Positions 34,260-42,008 of a stretch of 64,000 nucleotides of DNA are shown here, piece by piece (the stretch's first letter is position 1; each line of letters starts with the position of its first letter). The position numbers and the translations under genes are program-made. The DNA is from Mangrovibacterium diazotrophicum. Lineage in GTDB: Bacteria; Bacteroidota; Bacteroidia; Bacteroidales; Prolixibacteraceae. The notes beneath the pieces were generated by a model. That model was not told the DNA's origin, did no database searches, and worked only from the letters and a program-made list of their open reading frames with translations. The DNA is taken from NCBI RefSeq assembly GCF_003610535.1, contig NZ_RAPN01000001.1, positions 2,591,320-2,655,319 of the forward strand, in the 5' to 3' direction.

Positions 34260-36272
34260 TTATCGTATACGCCTAAAAGCTTCCTTTTTGAAAACCACTG
34301 CGGTTCGCGCCGGGAGATAAAGATTTAAATAATGCTGACTGCTGATTCCCGCCGCAGGACGGGTATAATAAGTCATTCCTTTGTCAATTCGTCCCTGGCC
34401 TCCGAAACGCTCTTCGTCGGTGTCGAATAAAACCTTCCACTTCGAAGCATCCATCGGAATGCCGTAGCCGGTGTATGAATTTATCGGGTTGAAGTTGAAG
34501 ACCACTAGGAATTCACCCCGTGAAAAAGCCAAAATCTGATCGGTTTTATTATCGAAGCGCCAGAAAACTTCAGGAATCTCCAGTAATCGTTCCCGTTTAA
34601 TCCACTGCATCATTTCCTGGTCGAAGTCAGCCAACCAGTGGAAACGCAATTCTGGATTATCGGCAATACTCCACAAACGCCGGGCATGCTTGAACGACCA
34701 ATCGTTCCCCTCGCGTGGAAAGTCGATCCATTCGGGGTGACCAAACTCGTTACCCATAAAGTTCAAGTAAGCGCCACCAGCACTGGATGCCGTGGCCAAC
34801 CGGATTATTTTATGCAAGGCGATGCCACGGTCAACCGTCATATTCGGCTGATCCTTGCGCATGCTGAAATACATTTCTTTATCAATCAGGCGGAAAATGA
34901 TGGTTTTGTCGCCTACCAAAGCCTGGTCGTGCGACTCGGCGTAACTTACTACCCGTTCATCCAGGCGCTTCGACGTCAACTCGTAAAAAATCTGGCCAAC
35001 ATCCCAATCTTCATCAGCAACCTCTTTGATGAGCTTAATCCAATAATCCGGCACGCCCATCGCCATGCGGTAATCAAACCCCAGACCTCCGTCGGCCAAA
35101 GGACTTGCCAAGCCAGGCAGACCGCTCATTTCCTCGGCAATCGACAAGGAATTCGGATTGATCTCGTGCATGAGTTTGTTTGCCAAATAGAAATAGGTTG
35201 TGGCCTCAATGTCCACGTTGGCATTGTAATAATCATCGTAGCCGGTAAAAGCTTTTCCCAAACCGTGATCGAAGTACAACATGCTTGTTACCCCATCGTA
35301 GCGGAAACCATCAAATTTGAATTCTTCCAGCCAATACCGAATATTTGAAAGCAAGAAATGAAGCACTTCATTTTTGCCATAATTGAAGCAATAGGAATCC
35401 CAAGCCGGATGTTCACCTTTTGGCCCGCTGTGGAAAAACTGGTAACGCGTACCATCGTATTTTCCCAAGCCTTCATTCTCATTTTTAACAGCGTGCGAGT
35501 GAACCAGGTCGATAATGACGGCCAGCCCCAAACCGTGTGCTTCGTCAATCAAGGCTTTCAACTCGTCCGGCGTTCCAAAACGCGATGAAGGCGCAAAGAA
35601 ACTCGACACATGATAACCGAAACTTCCGTAATAGGGATGCTCGGGAATAGCCATCAGCTGCACCGTATTATAACCAGCCGCCTTGATGCGAGGCAAAACA
35701 TTTTCCCGGAACTCATTATATGTATGAACCCGTTCTTCCTCACCTGCCATACCAACATGGCTTTCGTAAATCAGCGGAGCCTCTTTTCCGCGATTGAAGT
35801 CGGGATTCTTCCATTCGTAAGTTTGTTCGGGGCTCCACACCTGGGCACTGAATATCTTCGTTTCATCATCCTGAACGGCACGTTTTACCCAAGCAGGAAT
35901 CCGGGTACCACTGCCACCGTCCCACTCAATATTAAAAGCGTATAAATCTTCGTGAGCTAACTGATCGAAAGACAACAGCAACTCCCAGTTTCCATTGCCG
36001 ACTGACGCAAACCGATATGCTTCATCCTTTTTCCAACCATTGCAATCGCCGATCAGGTAAATGGCTGTTGCGTTGGGAGCCCAATCGCGAATAACCCAGC
36101 CTTCATTTGTGCGGTGAAGTCCATAATAAAAGTAGCCACTTGCAAAATCGCGCAAACTTCCTCCCTGGGTCAATTCGAACTCCTTACTCCGGGCCGATTC
36201 GTACCTTGAAGTAATTACATCAGCATGTTTCTCAAGCCAGGGGTCGTTTGCGATCAATTTTAGTGTGTCCAT
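34260..36272 (-). CDS. glgB: 1,4-alpha-glucan branching enzyme (GH13)
   Basis: Introduces alpha-1,6 branches into glycogen. From the ATG at 36272 it has 670 residues, typical of the eukaryote-like GlgB subgroup found in Bacteroidota. It has an N-terminal CBM48 domain (LRDFASGYFYYGLHRT near 37-52; IYLIGDCNGW near 71-80), and a GH13 barrel with the nucleophile in GFRYDGVTSM near 313-322, the Glu in IAEEMSG near 368-374 and ESHDQA near 445-450. The earlier ATG at 36323 is rejected because the TATCTTTA promoter box lies between them. It leads glgB-GSCFA. Confidence 0.95.
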   Translation of the reverse strand: MDTLKLIANDPWLEKHADVITSRYESARSKEFELTQGGSLRDFASGYFYYGLHRTNEGWVIRDWAPNATAIYLIGDCNGWKKDEAYRFASVGNGNWELLLSFDQLAHEDLYAFNIEWDGGSGTRIPAWVKRAVQDDETKIFSAQVWSPEQTYEWKNPDFNRGKEAPLIYESHVGMAGEEERVHTYNEFRENVLPRIKAAGYNTVQLMAIPEHPYYGSFGYHVSSFFAPSSRFGTPDELKALIDEAHGLGLAVIIDLVHSHAVKNENEGLGKYDGTRYQFFHSGPKGEHPAWDSYCFNYGKNEVLHFLLSNIRYWLEEFKFDGFRYDGVTSMLYFDHGLGKAFTGYDDYYNANVDIEATTYFYLANKLMHEINPNSLSIAEEMSGLPGLASPLADGGLGFDYRMAMGVPDYWIKLIKEVADEDWDVGQIFYELTSKRLDERVVSYAESHDQALVGDKTIIFRLIDKEMYFSMRKDQPNMTVDRGIALHKIIRLATASSAGGAYLNFMGNEFGHPEWIDFPREGNDWSFKHARRLWSIADNPELRFHWLADFDQEMMQWIKRERLLEIPEVFWRFDNKTDQILAFSRGEFLVVFNFNPINSYTGYGIPMDASKWKVLFDTDEERFGGQGRIDKGMTYYTRPAAGISSQHYLNLYLPARTAVVFKKEAFRRIR

Positions 36273-36290
36273 GAGGAGTAGCTTTTTGCC

Positions 36291-36298
36291 TAAAGATA
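36291..36298 (-). promoter_or_regulatory. -7 promoter element of glgB
   Basis: Minus-strand TATCTTTA matches TAnnTTTG in 7 of 8 positions, 18 bases before the ATG at 36272. Confidence 0.4.
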
Positions 36299-36449
36299 GG
36301 GATTTAAGACTACCGGTGGTCAATTAAAACCCGCATTTAATGCAGATTTCACAACATTTTTTCATTGGAGCAACTCCCCAATACTTGTTGTACAACATAC
36401 GCATTAACCAACTGACTATCACTATTTGTACAATCTACAGCGAATCTTA

Positions 36450-36493
36450 TATAAAAAGAAAATCAGCCAATTATCGATTCGAATTGACTGATT
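36450..36493 (-). terminator. terminator of tRNA-Gly
   Basis: Minus-strand stem AATCAGTCAATT / AATTGGCTGATT (one G-T pair) with nine-base loop, followed by a T-rich run, eight bases after the tRNA 3' end. Confidence 0.75.
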
Positions 36494-36500
36494 TTTTGCG

Positions 36501-36572
36501 AGCGGGAAACGGGGGTCGAACCCGCGACCCTCAGCTTGGGAAGCTGATGCTCTACCACTGAGCTACTCCCGC
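36501..36572 (-). tRNA. tRNA-Gly (anticodon CCC)
   Basis: The minus-strand sequence folds as a full cloverleaf. The acceptor GCGGGAG pairs with TTCCCGC. The D arm is GCTC...GAGC. The anticodon stem TCAGC/GCTGA encloses loop TTCCCAA, giving anticodon CCC (decodes GGG). The T arm GCGGG/CCCGT encloses TTCGACC. The discriminator is T and CCA is not encoded. A promoter and a terminator flank it, so it is a single-gene transcript. No integrase or direct repeat suggests use as an attachment site. Confidence 0.95.
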
Positions 36573-36583
36573 GAAATAGTGAT

Positions 36584-36591
36584 CAAATGTA
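36584..36591 (-). promoter_or_regulatory. -7 promoter element of tRNA-Gly
   Basis: Minus-strand TACATTTG matches TAnnTTTG exactly, 11 bases before the tRNA 5' end. Confidence 0.55.
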
Positions 36592-36626
36592 AATTATTTT
36601 TTAATTCCTGATTCCGACGGTGCTAA

Positions 36627-37115
36627 TTATTCTAATTTCTGTCCTGGAAAGAAGCCGATTTTGATGCGCTGTATGAAGTTTTCGATCCGCTTAACGCGCG
36701 TTTCTGCTCGTTTTGCCGAATTAATGTAGTTTATAATGGATGATTTGTTGCTGAAGGAAAGCTGCTCAAACTTTGTATTTAAGTCCGGATCTTCGTCCAA
36801 CAGCCATTGAAAATCATCCGGGATCTCCAGTTCCCGGGGCGACAAATCCTGCTCAACAACCAGATGAACTTCATCTCCTTCTTCCTTCCCTATTTTATAC
36901 AGAATTTCTTTGCGTATGTGAATGGCGTGCTCTCCATTGCCGATTGGTACCAGGCTCCCCGTTTTATGCTCTCCGTCGATCCAGCAATTTATCCTAACCG
37001 GGCCCCCGGTTTCAAATTCCTTCCGAACATCATACGGAAAACCGGCAAAAGTTCCGGGAATGCCCTGTTCCATCTGGAATAAAATAGTTTTGTATTCGAA
37101 ACGCTTAATCGACAT
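36627..37115 (-). CDS. YdeI/OmpD-associated protein with DUF1905 domain
   Basis: A 162-residue protein. Residues 1-90 form a DUF1905 beta-barrel-like domain (YDVRKEFETGGPVRINCWIDG near 28-48, KEILYKIGKEEGDEVHL near 69-85). Residues 115-150 match the YdeI/OmpD-associated C-terminal helices (FSNKSSIINYINSAKRAETRVKRIENFI). The function of the family is poorly defined; links to bacteriocin or peptide resistance come from related proteins only. No signal peptide, so likely cytoplasmic. It lies downstream of queG on the same strand with a gap of 55 bases. Confidence 0.82.
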   Translation of the reverse strand: MSIKRFEYKTILFQMEQGIPGTFAGFPYDVRKEFETGGPVRINCWIDGEHKTGSLVPIGNGEHAIHIRKEILYKIGKEEGDEVHLVVEQDLSPRELEIPDDFQWLLDEDPDLNTKFEQLSFSNKSSIINYINSAKRAETRVKRIENFIQRIKIGFFPGQKLE

Positions 37116-37170
37116 ATTCTTCAGTATTATTCTTATAAGGCTGTGACATTATGTCTAGCCCTCAATAATA

Positions 37171-38091
37171 TCAGCTTTTTCCAATAAACTTCAGATTTCG
37201 CATCAGCCCACTGTACTTGGTTCGCATTACTGCAGACTTGCGAAAAAGCTCCGCAAAAAGTGACTCATCCATATTTTGCCAATCCAGCCGACTTAACTCC
37301 ATCAACCGCGGGTGTGGATCGAAAGCGGGTTCTTCATGCGGTTCCGACTTCAAATTCCAGGGACAAACATCCTGGCAAATATCGCAGCCAAAAACCCGAT
37401 CCTTGAATTGACCTTCCAAAGTCTTGTCAATCTCTCCCCGCTGTTCGATGGTCTGGTATGAAATACACCGACGGGCATCAACCACGTAAGGAGCCACAAT
37501 TGCCTTGGTTGGGCAGGCATCGATACAGCGCGTACAATTACCGCAGTGATTGCTGACGATCCGATCATCCGTTTTCAGCTCCAAATCGACCAACAGTTCT
37601 CCGATAAAAAAGAAACTACCGTGCTCCACTGAAATCAGGTTTGTGTTTTTCCCAATCCAGCCTAGGCCGGAGCGAACAGCCCAAGCTTTATCCAAAACCG
37701 GAGCCGAATCCACAAACGCCCGCCCGTTACATGGCCCAATTTCATCATGGATAAACTTCAGCAATTCATTCAGCTTGTCTTTCAACACAAAATGATAATC
37801 GGTGCCGTAAGCGTATTTGGAGAGAACAGGTGCTTCCGGATCAAGCTGTCGTTCTTTGGGATAATAGTTCAGCAAAACGGAAATCACGGATTTGGTTCCT
37901 TCGTGCAGCAAACGGGGATCGAGACGTTTTTCATGATTGCGCGCCATGTATTCCATCTCGCCATTCATCCCTTCTGCCAGCCAACTTCTCAACCGCTCTT
38001 TTTCATCAACCAGGTAACCCGCCGCTGAAATTCCGCAAGCCAGAAACCCCAGCTCGACTGCCTTTTGCTTTATCCGTTCATGTTTATCCAT
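37171..38091 (-). CDS. queG: epoxyqueuosine reductase
   Basis: Last step of queuosine synthesis in tRNA, a cobalamin-dependent reduction. The 306-residue protein has WAVRSGLGWIGKNTNLI near 133-149, the first cluster motif CGNCTRCIDACP near 183-194, and the second CDICQDVCPWN near 237-247, giving two 4Fe-4S clusters as known for QueG. The first in-frame codon at 38094 is TTG and the next, at 38091, is ATG, which is taken as start. It lacks the HEAT-repeat C-terminal domain seen in longer homologues. It is 15 kb from the preQ1-controlled queuosine operon. Confidence 0.95.
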   Translation of the reverse strand: MDKHERIKQKAVELGFLACGISAAGYLVDEKERLRSWLAEGMNGEMEYMARNHEKRLDPRLLHEGTKSVISVLLNYYPKERQLDPEAPVLSKYAYGTDYHFVLKDKLNELLKFIHDEIGPCNGRAFVDSAPVLDKAWAVRSGLGWIGKNTNLISVEHGSFFFIGELLVDLELKTDDRIVSNHCGNCTRCIDACPTKAIVAPYVVDARRCISYQTIEQRGEIDKTLEGQFKDRVFGCDICQDVCPWNLKSEPHEEPAFDPHPRLMELSRLDWQNMDESLFAELFRKSAVMRTKYSGLMRNLKFIGKS

Positions 38092-38104
38092 CAACCAACA
38101 AGGT

Positions 38105-38130
38105 ATAAAAAAACCCGGACTATCCGGGTT
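38105..38130 (-). terminator. intrinsic terminator of the sufE-sufT run
   Basis: Perfect 8-bp stem AACCCGGA/TCCGGGTT with three-base loop, followed on the minus strand by seven T. It separates the sufE-sufT transcript from queG. Confidence 0.88.
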
Positions 38131-38168
38131 TGTATCTGAAAGCTTCTACGCTGTTTTGTTAGTCATTA

Positions 38169-38474
38169 TCAGAAGAATCCGAGCTCAAGGCGCGCTTCTT
38201 CACTCATCATCGATTTGTCCCAAGGCGGTTCAAATGTCAGCTCCACATGAGCATCCTCGATTCCCTCAACGGCCAAAGCAGCCTGTCGGGTATCTTCAAC
38301 TAACATATCCGCAACCGGACAACCTGGGGCAGTCAGTGTCATTACGATGTTGGCTTTGCTTGAGTCGTCAACATCAACATTGTACACCAAGCCCAAATCG
38401 TATATATTAACCGGAATCTCCGGGTCGTAAACATCTTTCAGTTTTTCAATAATCAGATCAATTCTGCTATCCAT
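38169..38474 (-). CDS. SUF-associated MIP18/DUF59-family protein (SufT-like)
   Basis: A 101-residue single-domain protein. IEKLKDVYDPEIPVNIYDLGLVYNV near residues 8-32 and MTLTAPGCPVADML near 45-58 are the signature of the MIP18/PaaD/SufT family, with the conserved Asp of YDPE and Cys53. Family members help mature Fe-S proteins. It follows sufE by 11 bases on the same strand, supporting a role in iron-sulfur assembly rather than phenylacetate oxidation, for which no other genes are present. Confidence 0.9.
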   Translation of the reverse strand: MDSRIDLIIEKLKDVYDPEIPVNIYDLGLVYNVDVDDSSKANIVMTLTAPGCPVADMLVEDTRQAALAVEGIEDAHVELTFEPPWDKSMMSEEARLELGFF

Positions 38475-38485
38475 ACAACAACCTC

Positions 38486-38908
38486 CTATTCTGAAATCTT
38501 CTTATAAGCAACAGCGTATAGCTTAATTTGTTTGATCATCGCAACCAGCCCGTTGGAACGTGTTGGCGATAAATGCTGCTTCAAACCAATATCGTCGACA
38601 AAATGCAACTCGCTGCCCAAAATTTCGTCTGCCGTATGGCCCGACACAACCCGCAACAGCAATGCAACCAATCCTTTTACAATGACAGCATCACTTTCGC
38701 CCTGAAAGTAAATTTTTCCGTCTTTCAACTCAGGCACCAGCCAAACACGACTTTGGCAGCCTTTGATCACGTATTGGTCATTTTTCAATTTCGCGTTCAA
38801 CTCCGGCAAATCGTTACCCAACTCAATCAGGTAACTATACTTGTCCATCCAGTCCTCGTAAATCGAAAACTCGTCGTTTATTTCCGCCTGGATTTGCTCA
38901 ATCGTCAT
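38486..38908 (-). CDS. sufE: SufE-family cysteine desulfurase sulfur acceptor
   Basis: Accepts persulfide sulfur from SufS and delivers it to the SufBCD scaffold. The 140-residue protein has the catalytic Cys51 in the conserved loop VIKGCQSRVWL, DSDAVIVKGLVALLL-type helix near 72-86 (with GESDAVIVKG) and the C-terminal SPTRSNGLVAMI near 113-124. Length matches the family. First gene of a two-gene transcript with a SufT-like protein, 3 kb away from sufS. Confidence 0.95.
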   Translation of the reverse strand: MTIEQIQAEINDEFSIYEDWMDKYSYLIELGNDLPELNAKLKNDQYVIKGCQSRVWLVPELKDGKIYFQGESDAVIVKGLVALLLRVVSGHTADEILGSELHFVDDIGLKQHLSPTRSNGLVAMIKQIKLYAVAYKKISE

Positions 38909-39065
38909 AATTCATTCGTTTAAGGTCTCAAATGTCGCAAAAAAATCAAGCAACAAAAACTATCACGCAAAATCGAACCAAATAATTAAGGAAAAGACAA
39001 AAATCCGGGCTTCATTGAATAATTCTAAATTAAATCCAAACATAATAAGAGGGAGCCATTTTTCG

Positions 39066-39073
39066 TACTTTTG
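39066..39073 (+). promoter_or_regulatory. -7 promoter element of the rubrerythrin gene
   Basis: TACTTTTG matches TAnnTTTG exactly, 37 bases before the ATG at 39111. No -33 box seen. Confidence 0.5.
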
Positions 39074-39110
39074 GTAAAAACAACCAAAAATTAACAACAA
39101 TTAGGTCGAT

Positions 39111-39686
39111 ATGAATTCATTGAAAGGATCACAGACAGAAAAGAACCTGCTGAAAGCATTTGCAGGCGAATCACAAGCCAAAAACCGTTACGAATTTTTC
39201 GCCAAGCAAGCCCGTGCCGAGGGGCTGGAACAAATAGCTGCTCTTTTTGAAGAAACAGCCATTAACGAACAAGCGCATGCCAACCGTTTCTTCGGGTTCC
39301 TGGAAGGAGGCATGGTTGAAATTACCGCAGCGTACCCGGCTGGCAAAGTAGGAACCACGTTGGAAAACCTGGAAGCAGCTGCAGCGGGCGAAAACGAAGA
39401 GTGGACAGAATTGTACCCTGAGTTTGCACGCATCGCCGAAGAGGAAGGGTTCAAACAAGTGGCTACCGTTTTTAAAACAATTGCAAAAATTGAAAAACAC
39501 CACGAAGAACGCTACCGCAAGCTTTACAAAAACCTAGAAGAAGGTAAAGTTTTCGAGCGTGAAGGCAAAGTAACCTGGAAATGTCGCGTGTGCGGATTCC
39601 TGCACGAATCGGCCCGTCCACCTAAAAAATGCCCTGCCTGCGAACATGAACAGGCTTATTTTGAGCTCGAAGCCACAAACTTTTAG
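39111..39686 (+). CDS. rubrerythrin
   Basis: Non-haem di-iron peroxidase that protects anaerobes from hydrogen peroxide. The 191-residue protein has the ferritin-like four-helix domain with ligand-bearing [18 protein letters not shown] near residues 16-33 and [15 protein letters not shown] near 45-59, a second pair near 93-97 and 128-132, and a C-terminal rubredoxin domain with CRVCGF near 160-165 and CPACEH near 177-182. This is the classical rubrerythrin layout. It suggests an anaerobic or microaerophilic lifestyle. It has its own terminator before the Crp-family gene. Confidence 0.95.
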   Translation: MNSLKGSQTEKNLLKAFAGESQAKNRYEFFAKQARAEGLEQIAALFEETAINEQAHANRFFGFLEGGMVEITAAYPAGKVGTTLENLEAAAAGENEEWTELYPEFARIAEEEGFKQVATVFKTIAKIEKHHEERYRKLYKNLEEGKVFEREGKVTWKCRVCGFLHESARPPKKCPACEHEQAYFELEATNF

Positions 39687-39696
39687 TATATTTGAT

Positions 39697-39722
39697 ATCG
39701 GGAATCACGTATTCCCGATTTT
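39697..39722 (+). terminator. intrinsic terminator of rubrerythrin
   Basis: Perfect 9-bp stem ATCGGGAAT/ATTCCCGAT with five-base loop and a short T run, ten bases after the stop codon. Confidence 0.75.
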
Positions 39723-39751
39723 CTATCGATAAACAGGTTAACTATATATAC

Positions 39752-40405
39752 ATGAACAGCATTCTGCCAGAACTCGAAAAGCGCTTTCCGTTTTTTGAGA
39801 AAGAATTGATTGAGGAGATGCAGGCATGTGGCATTACTCAAAACTTCAACACTGGAGATGAGATATTGAGAGAGGGACAATATATCAAATCTCTACCGAT
39901 TGTTCTGGAAGGAAACATCCGCATTGTTCGCAGAGACGCCGAAGGCCGCGAGCTTTTACTGTACTTTTTAAACCCCGGCGAAGCATGCAGCATGGCACTT
40001 ACTTGCTGTATCGGCGAACAACAAAGCAACATCAGCGCTTATGCCGACAACGACAGCATGTTGATTCGGATACCAGCTGAGCAGCTCGACCAATGGATGA
40101 TTAAATACCCTTCCTGGAAAACTTACATCATGTACTCTTATCGCAAACGCTTCGACGAGCTTCTCGACACAATCGACGCAGTTGCATTCTTAGAAATGGA
40201 CGACCGCTTAACCCGGTTCTTCTACGCGCACTTTAAAGCAACAGGCGAAACCATCTTCAAAGGAAAACATCAGGATATTGCCAATCACCTGAACACCTCC
40301 CGCGAAGTTATCAGCCGCTTGCTTAAGCAAATGGAGACCAAAGGGCTCGTTAGTCTAAGTCGTGAAGTAATTGATTACACCCCAATAACAGATCAATTCA
40401 ATTAG
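39752..40405 (+). CDS. Crp/Fnr-family transcriptional regulator
   Basis: A 217-residue regulator. The N-terminal cyclic-nucleotide-binding-like barrel spans about 10-125 (GDEILREGQYIKSLPIVLEGNIRIVR). The C-terminal winged helix has recognition helix TSREVISRLLKQ near 186-197, in which Arg, Glu and Arg occupy the positions that contact TGTGA half-sites in E. coli CRP. No FNR-type N-terminal Cys cluster is present. A perfect TGTGA-N6-TCACA palindrome lies 35 bases downstream of the gene, before DUF6132-thioredoxin, so that operon is the likely target. The ATG at 39752 is chosen because the earlier in-frame ATG lies before the rubrerythrin terminator. Confidence 0.92.
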   Translation: MNSILPELEKRFPFFEKELIEEMQACGITQNFNTGDEILREGQYIKSLPIVLEGNIRIVRRDAEGRELLLYFLNPGEACSMALTCCIGEQQSNISAYADNDSMLIRIPAEQLDQWMIKYPSWKTYIMYSYRKRFDELLDTIDAVAFLEMDDRLTRFFYAHFKATGETIFKGKHQDIANHLNTSREVISRLLKQMETKGLVSLSREVIDYTPITDQFN

Positions 40406-40439
40406 AGTAATTAATACTTTTTAAATATTTTAACTAGCT

Positions 40440-40457
40440 ATGTGACAAAGGTCACAT
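40440..40457. promoter_or_regulatory. Crp/Fnr-type operator upstream of DUF6132-thioredoxin
   Basis: ATGTGAC-AAAG-GTCACAT is a perfect palindrome of two 7-base arms, containing TGTGA-N6-TCACA, the half-site arrangement of CRP and of HcpR-like regulators. It lies 47 bases before the ATG at 40504 and just after the Crp/Fnr-family gene. Confidence 0.8.
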
Positions 40458-40503
40458 TCAGTTCAATTTTGAATTCCTTTTTTTGTCGGAAATTATTTCG
40501 ATA

Positions 40504-40734
40504 ATGAAACTCAGGAAGTTCACTTCAAAATATAAATGGCAGCTATTTGGAACCGGAATCGGCATTATCGCCGGGTTCCTGTACTGGTATTATATTGGCT
40601 GTACTTCGGGCACCTGTCCGATACAGTCGAACTGGCATACCAGCTCCTTGTACGGCGGTTTACTGGGTTATTTCGTTAGCGATTTAAAGAAAAAGCCTGC
40701 AGCAAAAGAGGAGGATCAGGATGGAGCAGTTTAA
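40504..40734 (+). CDS. DUF6132-family small membrane protein
   Basis: A 76-residue protein. One or two hydrophobic segments (FGTGIGIIAGFLYWYYIG near 13-30; SLYGGLLGYFVS near 47-58) surround a conserved CTSGTCPIQSNWH motif (Cys31 and Cys35) typical of this family. It sits in the inner membrane, and the paired cysteines suggest a redox or sulfur-handling role, although none is proven. The start is the ATG at 40504; an earlier ATG at 40483 is less likely. The gene overlaps the following thioredoxin gene by 14 bases, so the two are coupled. Confidence 0.82.
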   Translation: MKLRKFTSKYKWQLFGTGIGIIAGFLYWYYIGCTSGTCPIQSNWHTSSLYGGLLGYFVSDLKKKPAAKEEDQDGAV

Positions 40735-41026
40735 TGCGATCATTAGCGGGAACACCCCGGTTTTGGTCGATTTCTTTGCTACCTGGTGCGGACCATGTAA
40801 GATGATGGGGCCAATTTTGCAGCAGTTAAAAACCGAGTTGGGCGAGAATATTCGGATCATTAAAATTGATGTCGATAAAAACCCCGCAATTGCTCAACAC
40901 TATCAGGTTAGAAGTGTCCCGACACTAAAAATCTTCCAAAACGGACAAGTAAAATGGAGCGGTAGTGGAGTGATGCAGGCCGACCAGATAGCGAGTATTG
41001 TCAGGAAGGTAACATCCCAAAAATAA
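40721..41026 (+). CDS. thioredoxin
   Basis: A 101-residue classical thioredoxin with active site WCGPCK (Cys23 and Cys26), the buried Asp in VDFFA near 16-20, and the cis-Pro loop SVPTLKIF near 65-72. No signal peptide, so cytoplasmic. A strong GAGGAGG ribosome-binding site lies inside the end of the DUF6132 gene, which it overlaps by 14 bases. Context (Crp/Fnr operator, DUF6132) suggests induction under a redox, nitric-oxide or oxygen signal. Confidence 0.94.
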   Translation: MEQFNAIISGNTPVLVDFFATWCGPCKMMGPILQQLKTELGENIRIIKIDVDKNPAIAQHYQVRSVPTLKIFQNGQVKWSGSGVMQADQIASIVRKVTSQK

Positions 41027-41126
41027 TATCAGACAAAACTCAACTGACAGCAGTTGATTAAAATATTGCGCTTCTGAATCCGAAAGGGAATCTATTATCT
41101 AAAAGCAACAAAAGGGGAGAGGAAGC

Positions 41127-41160
41127 AAACAGGGACTCGTATGAGTTCCTGTTTTTATTT
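41127..41160 (+). terminator. intrinsic terminator of DUF6132-thioredoxin
   Basis: 12-bp stem AAACAGGGACTC/GAGTTCCTGTTT (one G-T pair), four-base loop, then TTATTT-rich tail. It touches the convergent gene's stop codon and may serve both sides. Confidence 0.85.
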
Positions 41161-41761
41161 AGTAAAAATGATATTGCTTCAAGACATCCGGACAACAATA
41201 CTCGAACAAACCAGTTTCGTACAACCGGTTAGCCGTGTTTATAATATCAATATCCGGACTCGTGGCAACCAGCAAAAATTTGGGCAACCGATGCAGATCT
41301 TCCCGACCAATGTTCAACCCATAATCGCTCACCAACTGACGAAAACGCCCTACACTCTCTTTCTTTTTCAACTGCACCACGATTTCCCATGTGAAATAAA
41401 ACGGGTCGTCTGATCCGAATTGGTAAAACTGTCCGGATACATAGTCGATACGCTCATCAGCCCACAATAGACACCAAAGTTCGTCGGCCGTATGCGGTGG
41501 ATAAAGCCTTACTTCCAATTGACCAACCTGCCCCTCCATTGCCGTATAAGAATCGGGACGGACGATGCCGGTTTCCTGCAACAGGTGATCCAAATCGCTG
41601 GCCGAAATGTCACTAGTCCCTATACGGGCCACTTGCGGGTCACCCTCACTGAAGAAGACCTTCTCATTCCCATTGTAGTAATAGTTATCCTGAGCACTCA
41701 GCCCGTTTAACAGGAAGAAGAATAAACCACATAGTACGATTAGATGACGATGAGGTGCCAT
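41159..41761 (-). CDS. secreted protein resembling an S8-subtilase N-terminal propeptide, without a protease domain
   Basis: A 200-residue product with signal peptide (LIVLCGLFFFLLNGLSAQ, cleavage near 24), then YYYNGNEKVFF. The C-terminal half, with TWEIVVQLKKKESVGRFRQLVSDYGLN near 124-150 and FLLVATSPDIDIINTANRLYETGLFEYCCPD near 160-190, follows the pattern of the N-terminal region that precedes the catalytic domain in Bacteroidota S8 peptidases. The stop follows directly; no Asp/His/Ser catalytic blocks exist in any frame downstream. It may be a stand-alone inhibitor or chaperone, or a decayed peptidase gene. An in-frame start further up at 41854 is possible, but it would put charged residues ahead of the signal peptide. 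Confidence 0.6.
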   Translation of the reverse strand: MAPHRHLIVLCGLFFFLLNGLSAQDNYYYNGNEKVFFSEGDPQVARIGTSDISASDLDHLLQETGIVRPDSYTAMEGQVGQLEVRLYPPHTADELWCLLWADERIDYVSGQFYQFGSDDPFYFTWEIVVQLKKKESVGRFRQLVSDYGLNIGREDLHRLPKFLLVATSPDIDIINTANRLYETGLFEYCCPDVLKQYHFY

Positions 41762-41977
41762 AACCCGATTCTTTTTGTGTATTGGATGAACAGCCTGATC
41801 TAATCCACGTTTCCTCCCGACACCGAGATTAAACACCTCGCCTGCACCTTTCAATTCCGGCTAATCCATCGCTGATTTCCACCTAAGTTACAACTTTAAC
41901 TTACATAATTCAAAGTTAAACACTAAGGAGTTATGCTTTAACGGCTAAAGGATAGGAAACGGCCTAGTACTCAAAAG

Positions 41978-42008
41978 AAATCCTCAAAATTCAAATTGGA
42001 GATTGGAA
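41978..42008. repeat. heptad-period sequence at the sufS 3' end
   Basis: On the minus strand the bases after the sufS stop run as AATCTCC/AATTTGA-type heptads. These words are related to those near 47391 and 20218. Confidence 0.45.

Noticed and set aside
36501-36572. tRNA-Gly as an integration site
   Set aside because: No integrase, no direct repeat of the tRNA 3' end and no foreign-looking genes on either side.
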